From Janibacter anophelis NBRC 107843 (lineage in GTDB: Bacteria; Actinomycetota; Actinomycetes; Actinomycetales; Dermatophilaceae), in the NCBI RefSeq assembly GCF_001570945.1, contig NZ_BCSQ01000026.1, positions 1 to 45,799 of the forward strand: a stretch of 45,799 nt of DNA. The letters run 5' to 3'. The translations under genes and the position numbers were made by a program. Positions 1 to 7,084 of the stretch are shown one piece after another (the stretch's first letter is position 1; each line of letters opens with the position of its first letter). The notes below the pieces were generated by a model. The model saw only the letters and a list, made by a program, of their open reading frames with translations. It searched no databases and was not told the DNA's origin.

Positions 1-33
1 GGCGTGATCGGAGTGTCTCACTCCGATCACGCC
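1..33. terminator. Perfect hairpin at window edge
   Basis: A perfect inverted repeat with two 15-nt arms (GGCGTGATCGGAGTG and its complement) around a 3-nt TCT loop. There is no T-run after it. It most likely terminates the gene left of the window, because the next gene has its own promoter at 45-75. Confidence 0.7.
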
Positions 34-44
34 GGCCCTGTCGT

Positions 45-82
45 GTGACCTCTGGCACGTCCGGGCCGCTAGGTTTCTCGGC
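45..82 (+). promoter_or_regulatory. Leaderless promoter of gluA
   Basis: The -10 hexamer TAGGTT lies at 70-75, exactly 7 nt before the ATG at 83, so transcription would start at or next to the start codon. A weak -35 (GTGACC, 45-50) lies 19 nt upstream. No Shine-Dalgarno sequence precedes the ATG, which agrees with leaderless translation. Confidence 0.55.
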
Positions 83-841
83 ATGCCGAGCGACACCGCG
101 ACCCATGAACCCCTCGTCGTGCTCACCGACGTCAACAAGCACTTCGGGCAGCTGCACGTCCTCAAGGACATCAACCTGACGATCGGCAAGGGCGAGGTCG
201 TCGTCGTCATCGGTCCCTCCGGATCCGGCAAGTCGACGTTGTGCCGCACGATCAACCGCCTCGAGACCTTCGAGTCCGGCAGCATCACCATCGACGGCCA
301 GCCGCTGCCCGAGGAGGGCAAGGAGCTCGCGCGCCTGCGGGCCGACGTCGGCATGGTCTTCCAGGCGTTCAACCTCTTCGCGCACAAGACGATCCTGGAC
401 AACGTCACCCTCGGGCCGATGAAGGTGCGCAAGAAGTCCAAGGCCGAGGCGACCGAGCGCGCCCGCGAGCTGCTGACGCGTGTCGGCGTCGAGGCCCAGG
501 CGAGCAAGTTCCCCGCGCAGCTGTCCGGAGGGCAGCAGCAGCGCGTGGCCATCGCCCGCTCCCTCGCCATGGACCCCAAGGTCATGCTCTTCGACGAGCC
601 GACGTCGGCCCTCGACCCCGAGATGATCAACGAGGTCCTCGACGTCATGATCCGGCTGGCACAGACGGGCATGACCATGGTCGTCGTCACCCACGAGATG
701 GGCTTCGCCCGCCGCGCGGCCGACCGCGTCGTCTTCATGGCCGACGGACAGATCGTCGAGACGGCCACCCCGGACGAGTTCTTCACCAACCCGCAGAGCG
801 ACCGGGCCAAGGACTTCCTCGGCAAGATCCTCAGCCACTGA
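83..841 (+). CDS. gluA: Glutamate-type amino-acid ABC transporter ATP-binding protein
   Basis: Cytoplasmic ATPase that powers uptake of glutamate or a related polar amino acid together with GluB, GluC and GluD. At 252 aa it has the usual length. Walker A GPSGSGKS is at residues 44-51, Q-loop Gln94, signature LSGGQ at 147-151, Walker B VMLFDE at 167-172 and the switch His204. All catalytic elements are intact. The order ATPase, binding protein, two permeases is that of corynebacterial gluABCD. The start at 83 is supported by the -10 hexamer placed for a leaderless mRNA and the absence of a ribosome binding site. Exact substrate (Glu, Gln or Asp) cannot be fixed from sequence. Confidence 0.93.
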   Translation: MPSDTATHEPLVVLTDVNKHFGQLHVLKDINLTIGKGEVVVVIGPSGSGKSTLCRTINRLETFESGSITIDGQPLPEEGKELARLRADVGMVFQAFNLFAHKTILDNVTLGPMKVRKKSKAEATERARELLTRVGVEAQASKFPAQLSGGQQQRVAIARSLAMDPKVMLFDEPTSALDPEMINEVLDVMIRLAQTGMTMVVVTHEMGFARRAADRVVFMADGQIVETATPDEFFTNPQSDRAKDFLGKILSH

Positions 842-872
842 CCATCGCACGACCCAACCCAGGAGGAGCACC

Positions 873-1703
873 ATGATCACGCGACGCATCGGCGCAGCAG
901 CCACCACCCTCGTCCTCGCCGCCGGCCTCGCGGCCTGCGGCAGCGACGACGGCGACAGTGGGGGCGGTGGCGGCGACGACAGCAGCATCAAGATCGGGAT
1001 CAAGTTCGACCAGCCGGGACTGGGCCTGAAGGAGGGCAACACCTACACCGGCTTCGACGTCGACGTGGCCAACTACGTCGCCAAGGAGCTCGGCAAGACC
1101 GACATCCAGTTCGTCCAGGCACCAAGCAAGCAGCGTGAGGACCTCATCGCCACCGGCCAGGTGGACCTGATCTTCGCGACCTACTCGATCACCGACGAGC
1201 GCAAGGAAAAGGTCTCCTTCGCCGGCCCGTACTTCATCGCCGGTCAGGACCTGCTCGTCGCCACGGACGCCAAGATCACCGGGCCGAAGGACCTCGACGG
1301 CAAGAAGCTGTGCTCGGTCACCGGCTCCACCTCCGCCGACAACGTCAAGGAGGAGGTCCCGGGCGTCAACCTGCAGGAGTTCGACACCTACTCCAAGTGC
1401 GCGGAGGCGGTCTCCAAGGGCCAGCTCGACGCACTGACGACGGACGACACCATCCTCGCCGGGTACGCGGCGCAGGAGCAGTACAAGGGCAAGCTCAAGG
1501 TGGTGGGCGCCCCCTTCTCCGAGGAGCGCTACGGCGTCGGCCTCAAGAAGGGCGACACGGCCCTGTGCGAGGACGTCAACGCGGCCCTGACCAAGATGGT
1601 CGAGGACGGTTCGTGGGACAAGGCGGTCGAGGACAACTTCGGCCCGGCCGGGTTCAAGGTCGACTCCAAGACCAACCCGCCCAAGCTGGACGCCTGCTCC
1701 TGA
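873..1703 (+). CDS. gluB: Glutamate-type ABC transporter substrate-binding lipoprotein
   Basis: Extracytoplasmic solute receptor (SBP_bac_3 family, 276 aa) that delivers substrate to the GluCD channel. The N-terminus is a lipoprotein signal with lipobox LAAC and lipidated Cys22, followed by a Gly/Ser/Asp-rich linker. The two-lobed binding domain begins near residue 38 (IKIGIKFDQPG). A strong Shine-Dalgarno (AGGAGGAG, 861-868) precedes the ATG. The gene follows gluA by 31 nt and is followed by a long hairpin before gluC, an arrangement that lets the receptor be made in excess of the permeases. It has a clear paralogue at 4321-5298. Confidence 0.92.
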   Translation: MITRRIGAAATTLVLAAGLAACGSDDGDSGGGGGDDSSIKIGIKFDQPGLGLKEGNTYTGFDVDVANYVAKELGKTDIQFVQAPSKQREDLIATGQVDLIFATYSITDERKEKVSFAGPYFIAGQDLLVATDAKITGPKDLDGKKLCSVTGSTSADNVKEEVPGVNLQEFDTYSKCAEAVSKGQLDALTTDDTILAGYAAQEQYKGKLKVVGAPFSEERYGVGLKKGDTALCEDVNAALTKMVEDGSWDKAVEDNFGPAGFKVDSKTNPPKLDACS

Positions 1704-1710
1704 GATGACC

Positions 1711-1744
1711 GACGGGGTGGTCCGGTCCACCGGACCACCCCGTC
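1711..1744 (+). terminator. Intra-operon hairpin between gluB and gluC
   Basis: A perfect 15-bp stem (arms 1711-1725 and 1730-1744) closes a 4-nt TCCA loop. No T-run follows. Placed between the receptor gene and the permease genes, it probably acts as a partial terminator or as a 3' barrier to exonucleases that raises gluB expression relative to gluCD. Confidence 0.6.
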
Positions 1745-1779
1745 GAGCACGGACGACGCGTAGGCACAAGGAGTAGTGG

Positions 1780-2460
1780 ATGAACGAGCTCTTCCAGCAG
1801 TTCGACGTGTGGGGCGCCTTCTGGCTCACCATCAAGCTGGCTGTCTTCTCCCTCGCGGGAGCCCTGGTCATCGGGACCGTCGTGGCGATCATGCGGGTCT
1901 CACCGGTGGCGGTCTTCCGCTTCGTCGGTGCGGCCTACGTCAACATCATCCGCAACACCCCGCTGACCCTGATCCTGACCTTCACGATCTTGGTCATGCT
2001 CTACGACCTGGGCATCAACCTCGCCGACGAGTCCAGCCCGACCTCGATCACGGACAACGGCGTGCGCTGGGCGATCGTCGGGCTCGCGGTCTACCACGCG
2101 GCCTTCGTCTGCGAGGCCCTGCGCAGCGGCATCAACACCGTGCCACCGGGTCAGGCGGAGGCCGCCCGCTCGCTGGGCCTGGGCTTCGGCCAGAACCTGC
2201 GACACGTCGTCCTGCCGCAGGCGATCCGTGGGGCCATCGCCCCGCTGGCGTCGGTGACCATCGCCCTGATCAAGAACACGACCGTCGCCGCCGCCATCGG
2301 CGTCGCCGAGACCGCGGCGCTGATGAGCGCGGCCATCGAGCTGCGGGCGGATCTGAACTACGTGACCTTCGCGCTCGTCGCCGGGTTCTTCCTGCTCATC
2401 ACCCTGCCGATCGGCATCGGCCTGACGAGCCTGTCGCGGCGGATGGCGGTGAAGCGGTGA
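1780..2460 (+). CDS. gluC: Glutamate-type ABC transporter permease
   Basis: Integral membrane permease of the HisM/GlnP type (226 aa, near the family norm). Hydrophobic segments include about residues 14-38, 56-78, 96-111 and 150-215. The ATPase-contact EAA loop lies at about residues 112-150 (EALRSGINTVPPGQAEAARS and on). AAGGAG precedes the ATG. The stop overlaps the gluD start by 4 nt (GTGA), so the two permease subunits are translationally coupled and should be made in equal amounts. Confidence 0.92.
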   Translation: MNELFQQFDVWGAFWLTIKLAVFSLAGALVIGTVVAIMRVSPVAVFRFVGAAYVNIIRNTPLTLILTFTILVMLYDLGINLADESSPTSITDNGVRWAIVGLAVYHAAFVCEALRSGINTVPPGQAEAARSLGLGFGQNLRHVVLPQAIRGAIAPLASVTIALIKNTTVAAAIGVAETAALMSAAIELRADLNYVTFALVAGFFLLITLPIGIGLTSLSRRMAVKR

Positions 2461-3323
2461 GCACCAGCGTCCTCTTCGACACCCCCGGCCCGCGGGCCCG
2501 CGCCCGCTACCGGGTCATCGCGGTTCTCGGCCTGCTGGTCGCGCTCGCCATCGGCTGGGTCGTCGTCGACCGACTCAACCAGTACCAGGAGTTCTCCGGC
2601 GCCAAGTGGTCACCGATGGCGACCTGGTCGACGTGGCGCTACTACCTGCTGCTCGGGTTGTGGAACACCATCAAGGCCGCCGGGCTGTCGGTGCTCGGGG
2701 CCACCGTCTTCGGGTTCGTCTTCGGCTCCGGCCGACTGTCGCAGCACGCACCTGTGCGCTGGATCAGTGGAGCGGTGGTCGAGTTCTTCCGCGCGATCCC
2801 CGTGCTGATCATGATGATCTTCTTCTTCGGCATCTACGCCTACAACGGGGTCTTCTCCGCCGAGCTCAACCCGCTCGCGGCGGTCGTCACCGCGCTGACG
2901 CTCTACAACGGCGCGGTCATGGCCGAGTTGCTGCGCTCGGGTGTCCACTCACTGCCCGCCGGTCAGGCGGAGGCGGGACTGTCGGTGGGCCTGTCCCCCG
3001 GCCAGGTGCTGCGCTCGATCCAGATCCCGCAGGCCGTGACGGCCATGCTGCCGGCACTGGTCAGCCAGCTCGTCGTCATCCTCAAGGACACCGCCCTGGG
3101 CACCGTCATCACCTACCCGGAGCTGCTGCAGCAGGGGCAGAACCTGTCCTCCCTGCACTCGAACATCTTCGCCGCGCTCGTCGTCGTCGCCCTGATCTTC
3201 ATCACGGTCAACTGGGCCCTCACGGCCCTCGCGGGCTTGCTGGAGCGGCGGATCAACCGCCGCGGACGCACCGCCGGCGAGGCCATCCAGACGGCACCGG
3301 TGGCGGCCGGGGCGGAGGACTGA
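2457..3323 (+). CDS. gluD: Glutamate-type ABC transporter permease
   Basis: Second permease subunit of the same importer, 288 aa. I chose the GTG at 2457, which overlaps the gluC stop (GTGA); longer upstream readings in this frame only run antiphase through gluC. It has a longer N-terminal part than GluC, with a first membrane segment at about residues 22-42, and an EAA loop with the motif LRSGVHSLPAGQAEAGLS. It ends in a short hydrophilic Ala/Gly-rich tail. A strong terminator follows directly. Confidence 0.92.
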   Translation: MSTSVLFDTPGPRARARYRVIAVLGLLVALAIGWVVVDRLNQYQEFSGAKWSPMATWSTWRYYLLLGLWNTIKAAGLSVLGATVFGFVFGSGRLSQHAPVRWISGAVVEFFRAIPVLIMMIFFFGIYAYNGVFSAELNPLAAVVTALTLYNGAVMAELLRSGVHSLPAGQAEAGLSVGLSPGQVLRSIQIPQAVTAMLPALVSQLVVILKDTALGTVITYPELLQQGQNLSSLHSNIFAALVVVALIFITVNWALTALAGLLERRINRRGRTAGEAIQTAPVAAGAED

Positions 3324-3357
3324 CACCAACAGCGAGCACAGGAGCTTGCTCTGCACG

Positions 3358-3411
3358 CCCACGACGAAGGGCGCCGCGCCAAGGAGGGTGCGCGGCGCCC
3401 TTCGTCGTGGG
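3358..3411. terminator. Bidirectional terminator between gluD and the DUF3145 gene
   Basis: Two perfectly complementary 22-nt arms (3358-3379 and 3390-3411) enclose a 10-nt loop. It lies between two convergent genes and can serve both. The arms contain CGAAGGG, part of the overrepresented motif discussed under findings. Confidence 0.8.
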
Positions 3412-3433
3412 GCGTGGTGCTGGGTCGGGCGTG

Positions 3434-3946
3434 TCAGCCGACCTTGTGCAGCCAACGCACGGGCGCGCCGTCACCGGCGTGACGGAAGGGCTCGAGCTCG
3501 GCATCCCAGGCGTCGCCGAGGAGCTCGCCGAGCATGTCCTCGACGGCCTCGCCGGCGCCCTGGGCGAGGGTCATGACCTCGCGCAGACGGTTCTCGTGGA
3601 GGACGACGTCGCCGGAGGCGGAGATCGTCGCGTGGTGGATGCCGAGGGTCGGCGTGTGGCTCCAGCGGGAACCGTCGAGGCCCGGGGTGGGCTCCTCGGT
3701 CACCTCGTAGCGCACGTTGTCCCAACCGCGCAGCGCGGAGGCAAGCTTCGCCCCCGTGCCCGGCTCTCCCGTCCAGGAGAACTCGGCACGCTTGAGCGAC
3801 CGGCCGAGCTGCTGCTCGGTCCAGTCGAGGGTCACGGCCTGACCCAGCACGGCTTCGAGCGCCCACGTGATGTGGGGGCACAACGCCGTCGGGGTGCTGT
3901 GGATGAACACCACACCTCGCGTGCTGACACGCTTTCCTGCAGACAT
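3434..3946 (-). CDS. DUF3145 family protein
   Basis: A 170-aa protein matching the actinobacterial DUF3145 family in length and composition, with a start like MSAGKRVSTRGVVFIHS. The family has no established function that I know of. No signal peptide or membrane segment is visible, so it should be cytosolic. The ATG at 3946 is supported by an AAGGAGGA Shine-Dalgarno just upstream; a longer reading up to 4093 has a low-complexity Arg/Ser-rich extension with no ribosome site and was discarded. It is a single-gene unit. Confidence 0.8.
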   Translation of the reverse strand: MSAGKRVSTRGVVFIHSTPTALCPHITWALEAVLGQAVTLDWTEQQLGRSLKRAEFSWTGEPGTGAKLASALRGWDNVRYEVTEEPTPGLDGSRWSHTPTLGIHHATISASGDVVLHENRLREVMTLAQGAGEAVEDMLGELLGDAWDAELEPFRHAGDGAPVRWLHKVG

Positions 3947-4144
3947 CTCGATCCTCCTTGAGTGCGATGGACGTCTTCCCCAACGCCAGGCACTCGTGCT
4001 GGACCGAACTGCTGCGCCACGTGTCGATCGTGGTGTGCTGCTCGACGATCTTCGGTTGTGCCGCCCATCATGCCCCATGTACCACACGAGCACCAGTCCT
4101 CACGCCAACCCCGGCCACCCCACTCGTCCCACGCCGTGACGGGG

Positions 4145-4150
4145 TAACCT
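4145..4150 (+). promoter_or_regulatory. -10 hexamer upstream of tRNA-Met
   Basis: TAACCT fits the TANNNT actinobacterial -10 pattern and would start transcription about 17 nt before the tRNA. No good -35 box is visible. The rest of 3947-4144 shows no gene and no clear structure. Confidence 0.35.
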
Positions 4151-4173
4151 CACGCCGTCGCCCTCGGGCGCAC

Positions 4174-4250
4174 GGGGCGGTAGCTCAGTCGGTCAGAGCA
4201 GCGGACTCATAATCCGTCGGTCCTGGGTTCAAGCCCCAGTCGCCCCACCA
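4174..4250 (+). tRNA. tRNA-Met (anticodon CAT)
   Basis: A complete 77-nt cloverleaf. Acceptor arms are GGGGCGG (4174-4180) and TCGCCCC, with discriminator A and an encoded CCA (4248-4250). The anticodon loop is CTCATAA. The T arm carries GGTTCAAGCC. A CAT anticodon could also be the tRNA-Ile2 modified by TilS, but the fourth acceptor base here is G rather than the C4-G69 pair expected for TilS substrates. Elongator Met is therefore favoured. It lacks features of the initiator, since the first acceptor pair G-C is normal. Confidence 0.85.
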
Positions 4251-4263
4251 CGACGCGGTCACT

Positions 4264-4313
4264 CCCTTCGTCCTGCGGGCCGACCTGCGAGGATGGACCC
4301 GTCCGACGAAGGG
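4264..4313 (+). promoter_or_regulatory. Possible stem that hides the ribosome site of the next gene
   Basis: CCCTTCGTC (4264-4272) is perfectly complementary to GACGAAGGG (4305-4313). The second arm includes the AAGGGGG Shine-Dalgarno of the GTG at 4321. If transcribed from the tRNA side, pairing would block ribosome access. This is inferred from complementarity alone. Confidence 0.3.
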
Positions 4314-4320
4314 GGATGAC

Positions 4321-5298
4321 GTGCGCCGTGTCCGCGTGCTGGCCGCGACCGCACTCACCGCTACCCTCCTGGCCGCCTGCGTGCGCCCGGTCGACGTCGA
4401 CCCCACGGGGACGGCAGCACCCGACACCACCAGCAGCACGCCCACGAGCACCTCGACGAGCGAGCACAGCTCCTCGTCCAGCAGCACCACCGGCCCGACC
4501 CTGCAGGAGACGGACCTGCCGGACACCCTGCGCGTGGCGATCTCCTTCGACCAGCCGGGCGTCGGCCTGCGTGAGGGCGACACCTACTCGGGCCTGGACA
4601 CCGACGTGGCCCGGTACGTCGCGCGGTACCTGGGCATCTCCCGGATCACCTTCGTCGAGGGCGTGACCGACCAGCGCCAGACCCTGCTCGCCACCGGCCA
4701 GGCCGACCTGGTCCTCGGGGCCTACACGATGACACCCGAGCGGGCCGAGGAGGTCACCTTCGCCGGCCCCTACCTCACGACCGGTCAGGGCCTGCTCGTG
4801 CGCTCCCGCAGCAGGATCCGCACACCGGCGGACCTCCCGGGCTTCACCACGTGCAGCGTGCAGGGCTCCCGGTCCACGGCCGAGCTGGTGGACAACCACC
4901 CGGGTCTGCACCTGACGATGCGCGAGCGCCTCTCCGACTGCGTCGACCTGCTCGAGGACAACAAGGTCAACGCCGTGACATCGGACGCGGCGATCCTGCG
5001 CGGGTACGCGAGGGCGTCCGAGGCGCCGGACAAGCTGCGCACGGGCGGCACGACCTTCACCACTGAGCAGTGGGGCGTGGCCATGCGCCGTGAGGACACC
5101 GACCTGTGCCAGGACGTGCGCGCTGCCCTGGCCGACATGGTCGACACCGGTGCGTGGAAGCGGTCCGTGCGCGAGAACCTCGGCCCGACCAAGGCGATCG
5201 GCAAGCGGACCGCGACGCCACCTCAGCTCAAGGCCTGCCCGCCGCCCCGACCGTCGAGCAGCTCGACCTCCGGGTCCCCCTCCCCCTCGTCCAGCTGA
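4321..5298 (+). CDS. Orphan glutamate-type substrate-binding lipoprotein (GluB paralogue)
   Basis: A 325-aa SBP_bac_3 lipoprotein: signal peptide with lipobox LAAC and Cys20, then a Ser/Thr-rich linker at about residues 30-60. The binding domain follows closely the sequence of GluB; for example FDQPGVGLREGDTYSGLD aligns with FDQPGLGLKEGNTYTGFD. It ends with a Pro/Ser-rich tail that GluB lacks. No permease or ATPase is adjacent, so it either feeds GluCD or acts as a receptor only. The GTG start is preceded by AAGGGGG. Linker and tail make it longer than usual for the family. Confidence 0.85.
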   Translation: MRRVRVLAATALTATLLAACVRPVDVDPTGTAAPDTTSSTPTSTSTSEHSSSSSSTTGPTLQETDLPDTLRVAISFDQPGVGLREGDTYSGLDTDVARYVARYLGISRITFVEGVTDQRQTLLATGQADLVLGAYTMTPERAEEVTFAGPYLTTGQGLLVRSRSRIRTPADLPGFTTCSVQGSRSTAELVDNHPGLHLTMRERLSDCVDLLEDNKVNAVTSDAAILRGYARASEAPDKLRTGGTTFTTEQWGVAMRREDTDLCQDVRAALADMVDTGAWKRSVRENLGPTKAIGKRTATPPQLKACPPPRPSSSSTSGSPSPSSS

Positions 5299-5336
5299 GC
5301 AGCCGGCCCAGCAGCACTGCGCCGAGGGCACGCAGA

Positions 5337-5363
5337 AGGCCGGCACCCAATGGGTACCGGCCT
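5337..5363 (+). terminator. Terminator after the orphan binding protein
   Basis: A 12-bp stem with one mismatch (arms 5337-5348 and 5352-5363) around an AAT loop, 38 nt after the stop codon. It lies between the convergent binding-protein gene and tRNA-Asn. Confidence 0.6.
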
Positions 5364-5373
5364 GCTTGCTGTG

Positions 5374-5446
5374 CTCCCCCGGTTGGACTCGAACCAACAA
5401 CCCTCCGGTTAACAGCCGAATGCTCTGCCAATTGAGCTACAGGGGA
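5374..5446 (-). tRNA. tRNA-Asn (anticodon GTT)
   Basis: A 73-nt cloverleaf on the minus strand. The acceptor arm TCCCCTG pairs with CGGGGGA (one T-G wobble), the D arm is GTAGCTCAATTGGCAGAGC, the anticodon loop is CTGTTAA and the T arm GTTGGTTCGAGTCCAAC. The discriminator is G, as in other bacterial tRNA-Asn. CCA is not encoded, since the following bases are CAC. Confidence 0.92.
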
Positions 5447-5466
5447 TCGCGCCGAAGCGCTGCGCC

Positions 5467-5472
5467 ACCATA
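5467..5472 (-). promoter_or_regulatory. -10 hexamer of tRNA-Asn
   Basis: On the minus strand the sequence TTGCTATGGT contains the hexamer TATGGT with an upstream TG typical of an extended -10. Transcription would begin about 14 nt before the tRNA. Confidence 0.5.
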
Positions 5473-5487
5473 GCAAGAAGGTGGCCG

Positions 5488-5520
5488 CGAAACGAAAACG
5501 AAACGTCGGACTCAGTCCGA
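5488..5520 (-). terminator. Intrinsic terminator of the oxygenase gene
   Basis: On the minus strand a perfect 7-bp palindrome (TCGGACT-C-AGTCCGA, 5506-5520) overlaps the stop codon and is followed by a T-rich tract, CGTTTCGTTTTCGTTTC. This is the only hairpin in the window with a clear U-rich tail. Confidence 0.65.
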
Positions 5521-6510
5521 GGACGCGACGAGGTCCGCGTGGTGACGTGCGGCGACGTCGGGGTGGGCCCGCAACCTGGCCTTGAGGAGGTTCTCGCCGT
5601 AGCGCCCGCCGAGGACGTTGGCGGCGTCCCGGGTGACCCCCTTCGCCCGGGCCGCGAGCTCCGGTGGGAGCTCGACGGAGGGCACCGGGGCATCGAGCGC
5701 CGGGTTGAAGAAGAAGGGGATCGAGAGCCGTTCGCTCCCCGGAGGCGGGGCGGTGACGCGGTGCTGGGTGGCGCGCAGGTACCCGTCCGTCGCGACCTCC
5801 ATGAGCTCGCCGATGTTGACGACGAAGCAGTCGTCGGTGGGCGGCACGTCGATCCACCCGTCATCGGTCCGCACCTGCAGGCCACCCTTGCCGGGCTCGA
5901 TGAGCAGCAGGGTGAGGATGCCCGGGTCGCTGTGCGCGCCGACGCCCTGCGGGGTGTCGGCGGTGCCGGGGTACCGGACGAGCTTGAGCAGGATCGAGGC
6001 CGGGTCGAAGGTCGGGACGAAGTGGTCCGCAGGGCCGCCCAGGGAGATCGCCCACTGCGCCAGCAGCCGGTGACCGAGCTGCTCCAACCGGTCCATCCAC
6101 GCGGTGATGACGGTGCGCAGCTCCGGCAGCGCGTCGGGCCACTGGTTGGGCCCGTCGAGTCGCATGTACGGCGGGTCGACGATGCCCGTGACCGGCCGCT
6201 CCGATCCGATGTCGATCTGCTCGCGGTGGTCGACCTGCCCCTGGGTCAGCTCACCGGCCAGTCGCGTCCACCCGCGGAACTGCGGGCTGCGGGTCATCTC
6301 GATCGCCCGCTTGTCGGCCTCCGGCAGGGCGAAGAAGCGTCGGGCCACCTCGAAGAGCTCGCCGATGACCTGCGGATCGATGCCGTGCCTCAGGTGGAAG
6401 AAGCCGACCTCGTGCGTGGCCGTGCGCAGCGCCTCACGGAAGCGCTCGGCGGCCTCGGGTCCGGCATCGAGATCGGCGAGGTCGAGCAGCGGCAACGTGC
6501 GGTCGGACAT
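5512..6510 (-). CDS. Isopenicillin N synthase-like 2-oxoglutarate/Fe(II) oxygenase
   Basis: A 332-aa cytosolic non-haem iron oxygenase. The N-terminal DIOX_N-type segment covers about residues 5-115 and the double-stranded beta-helix core about 170-275. The iron ligands are visible as His193 and Asp195 (AHSDPG) and His250 (TQHRV). Arg261 and Ser263 (RLS) are in place to bind the 2-oxoglutarate carboxylate. Family members hydroxylate, desaturate or cyclise small molecules; the substrate here is unknown. It stands alone, with a leaderless promoter (-10 at 6517-6522) and its own terminator, so it is probably a housekeeping enzyme rather than part of a pathway cluster. Confidence 0.85.
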   Translation of the reverse strand: MSDRTLPLLDLADLDAGPEAAERFREALRTATHEVGFFHLRHGIDPQVIGELFEVARRFFALPEADKRAIEMTRSPQFRGWTRLAGELTQGQVDHREQIDIGSERPVTGIVDPPYMRLDGPNQWPDALPELRTVITAWMDRLEQLGHRLLAQWAISLGGPADHFVPTFDPASILLKLVRYPGTADTPQGVGAHSDPGILTLLLIEPGKGGLQVRTDDGWIDVPPTDDCFVVNIGELMEVATDGYLRATQHRVTAPPPGSERLSIPFFFNPALDAPVPSVELPPELAARAKGVTRDAANVLGGRYGENLLKARLRAHPDVAARHHADLVASSD

Positions 6511-6522
6511 GACCGCACCATA
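6511..6522 (-). promoter_or_regulatory. Leaderless promoter of the oxygenase gene
   Basis: The minus-strand -10 hexamer TATGGT (6522 to 6517) is followed by 6 nt and then the ATG at 6510. No Shine-Dalgarno is present. The -35 is not recognisable. Confidence 0.6.
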
Positions 6523-6568
6523 GGTCGGCGGTCCGGTCGGATCGAGTCTCGTGCCGCAAGGCAGACCG

Positions 6569-7084
6569 TCAGGGCTCGCGGCCGACCTGCTCGGCCAGCC
6601 GGGCGGCAGCGGCCTCGGTCGCGGCGACGAGCTCCGGGTCGTCGGGATCGCAGCCCCGCCCCACGATGGTCTGGGCGAGCAGCCGGTCGGTCGCGAGGTC
6701 CTTGCGCAGGACGACCCTGGCCCGGCGGGTGCGGTCGAGCGCGACCTCCTCGACGAGCACGATCGTCGCCTGCACCCGGGCGCGGAAGTGGTCCGGCACC
6801 GCGCCCGGCTCGGGCAGCGTCCACCGCCCGGGCGCGCCGTGGTCGACCCAGGTCACGTCCAGCTCGTCGGTGTCGGGGTCCCACCGGCCGCGGTCGACGA
6901 GGTGCCAGGGACGCCCTTCGGCCAGCTCTCCCCCGGGCACGACGAGCCGGTGGGTGGTGATGACCACGACCTCGTCCCCGGTCGTGGCCGCCGTCGCGAG
7001 CACGCGCTCGCCCCGGGCGAGCTCGACACCGTCGGGCACGGGCACACCCCGCGCACGCTGCCACCGGCTCCACGTCGGGCTCAC
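6569..7084 (-). CDS. Hypothetical protein coupled to dnaG
   Basis: A 171-aa soluble protein that I cannot assign to a named family. The pattern is an N-terminal Trp-rich stretch, then alternating beta-type segments (ERVLATAATTGDEVVVITTH) up to about residue 120 and a C-terminal helix rich in Ala/Glu (about 140-165). The beta-rich first part with a Leu-Val-Val-Pro turn would fit a PH-like fold, but this is only an impression. The GTG start overlaps the dnaG stop by 4 nt (GTGA), so its translation depends on dnaG. Confidence 0.7.
   Translation of the reverse strand: MSPTWSRWQRARGVPVPDGVELARGERVLATAATTGDEVVVITTHRLVVPGGELAEGRPWHLVDRGRWDPDTDELDVTWVDHGAPGRWTLPEPGAVPDHFRARVQATIVLVEEVALDRTRRARVVLRKDLATDRLLAQTIVGRGCDPDDPELVAATEAAAARLAEQVGREP

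Noticed and set aside
2606-3961. 451-codon plus-strand frame across gluD and the DUF3145 gene
   Set aside because: It runs through a real gene, a 22-bp-stem terminator and then antisense to another gene, so it cannot be one protein.
4174-4250. tRNA-Ile2 (CAT, lysidine type)
   Set aside because: The acceptor stem lacks the C4-G69 pair expected for TilS recognition. Elongator Met fits better, though this should be confirmed by a dedicated classifier.
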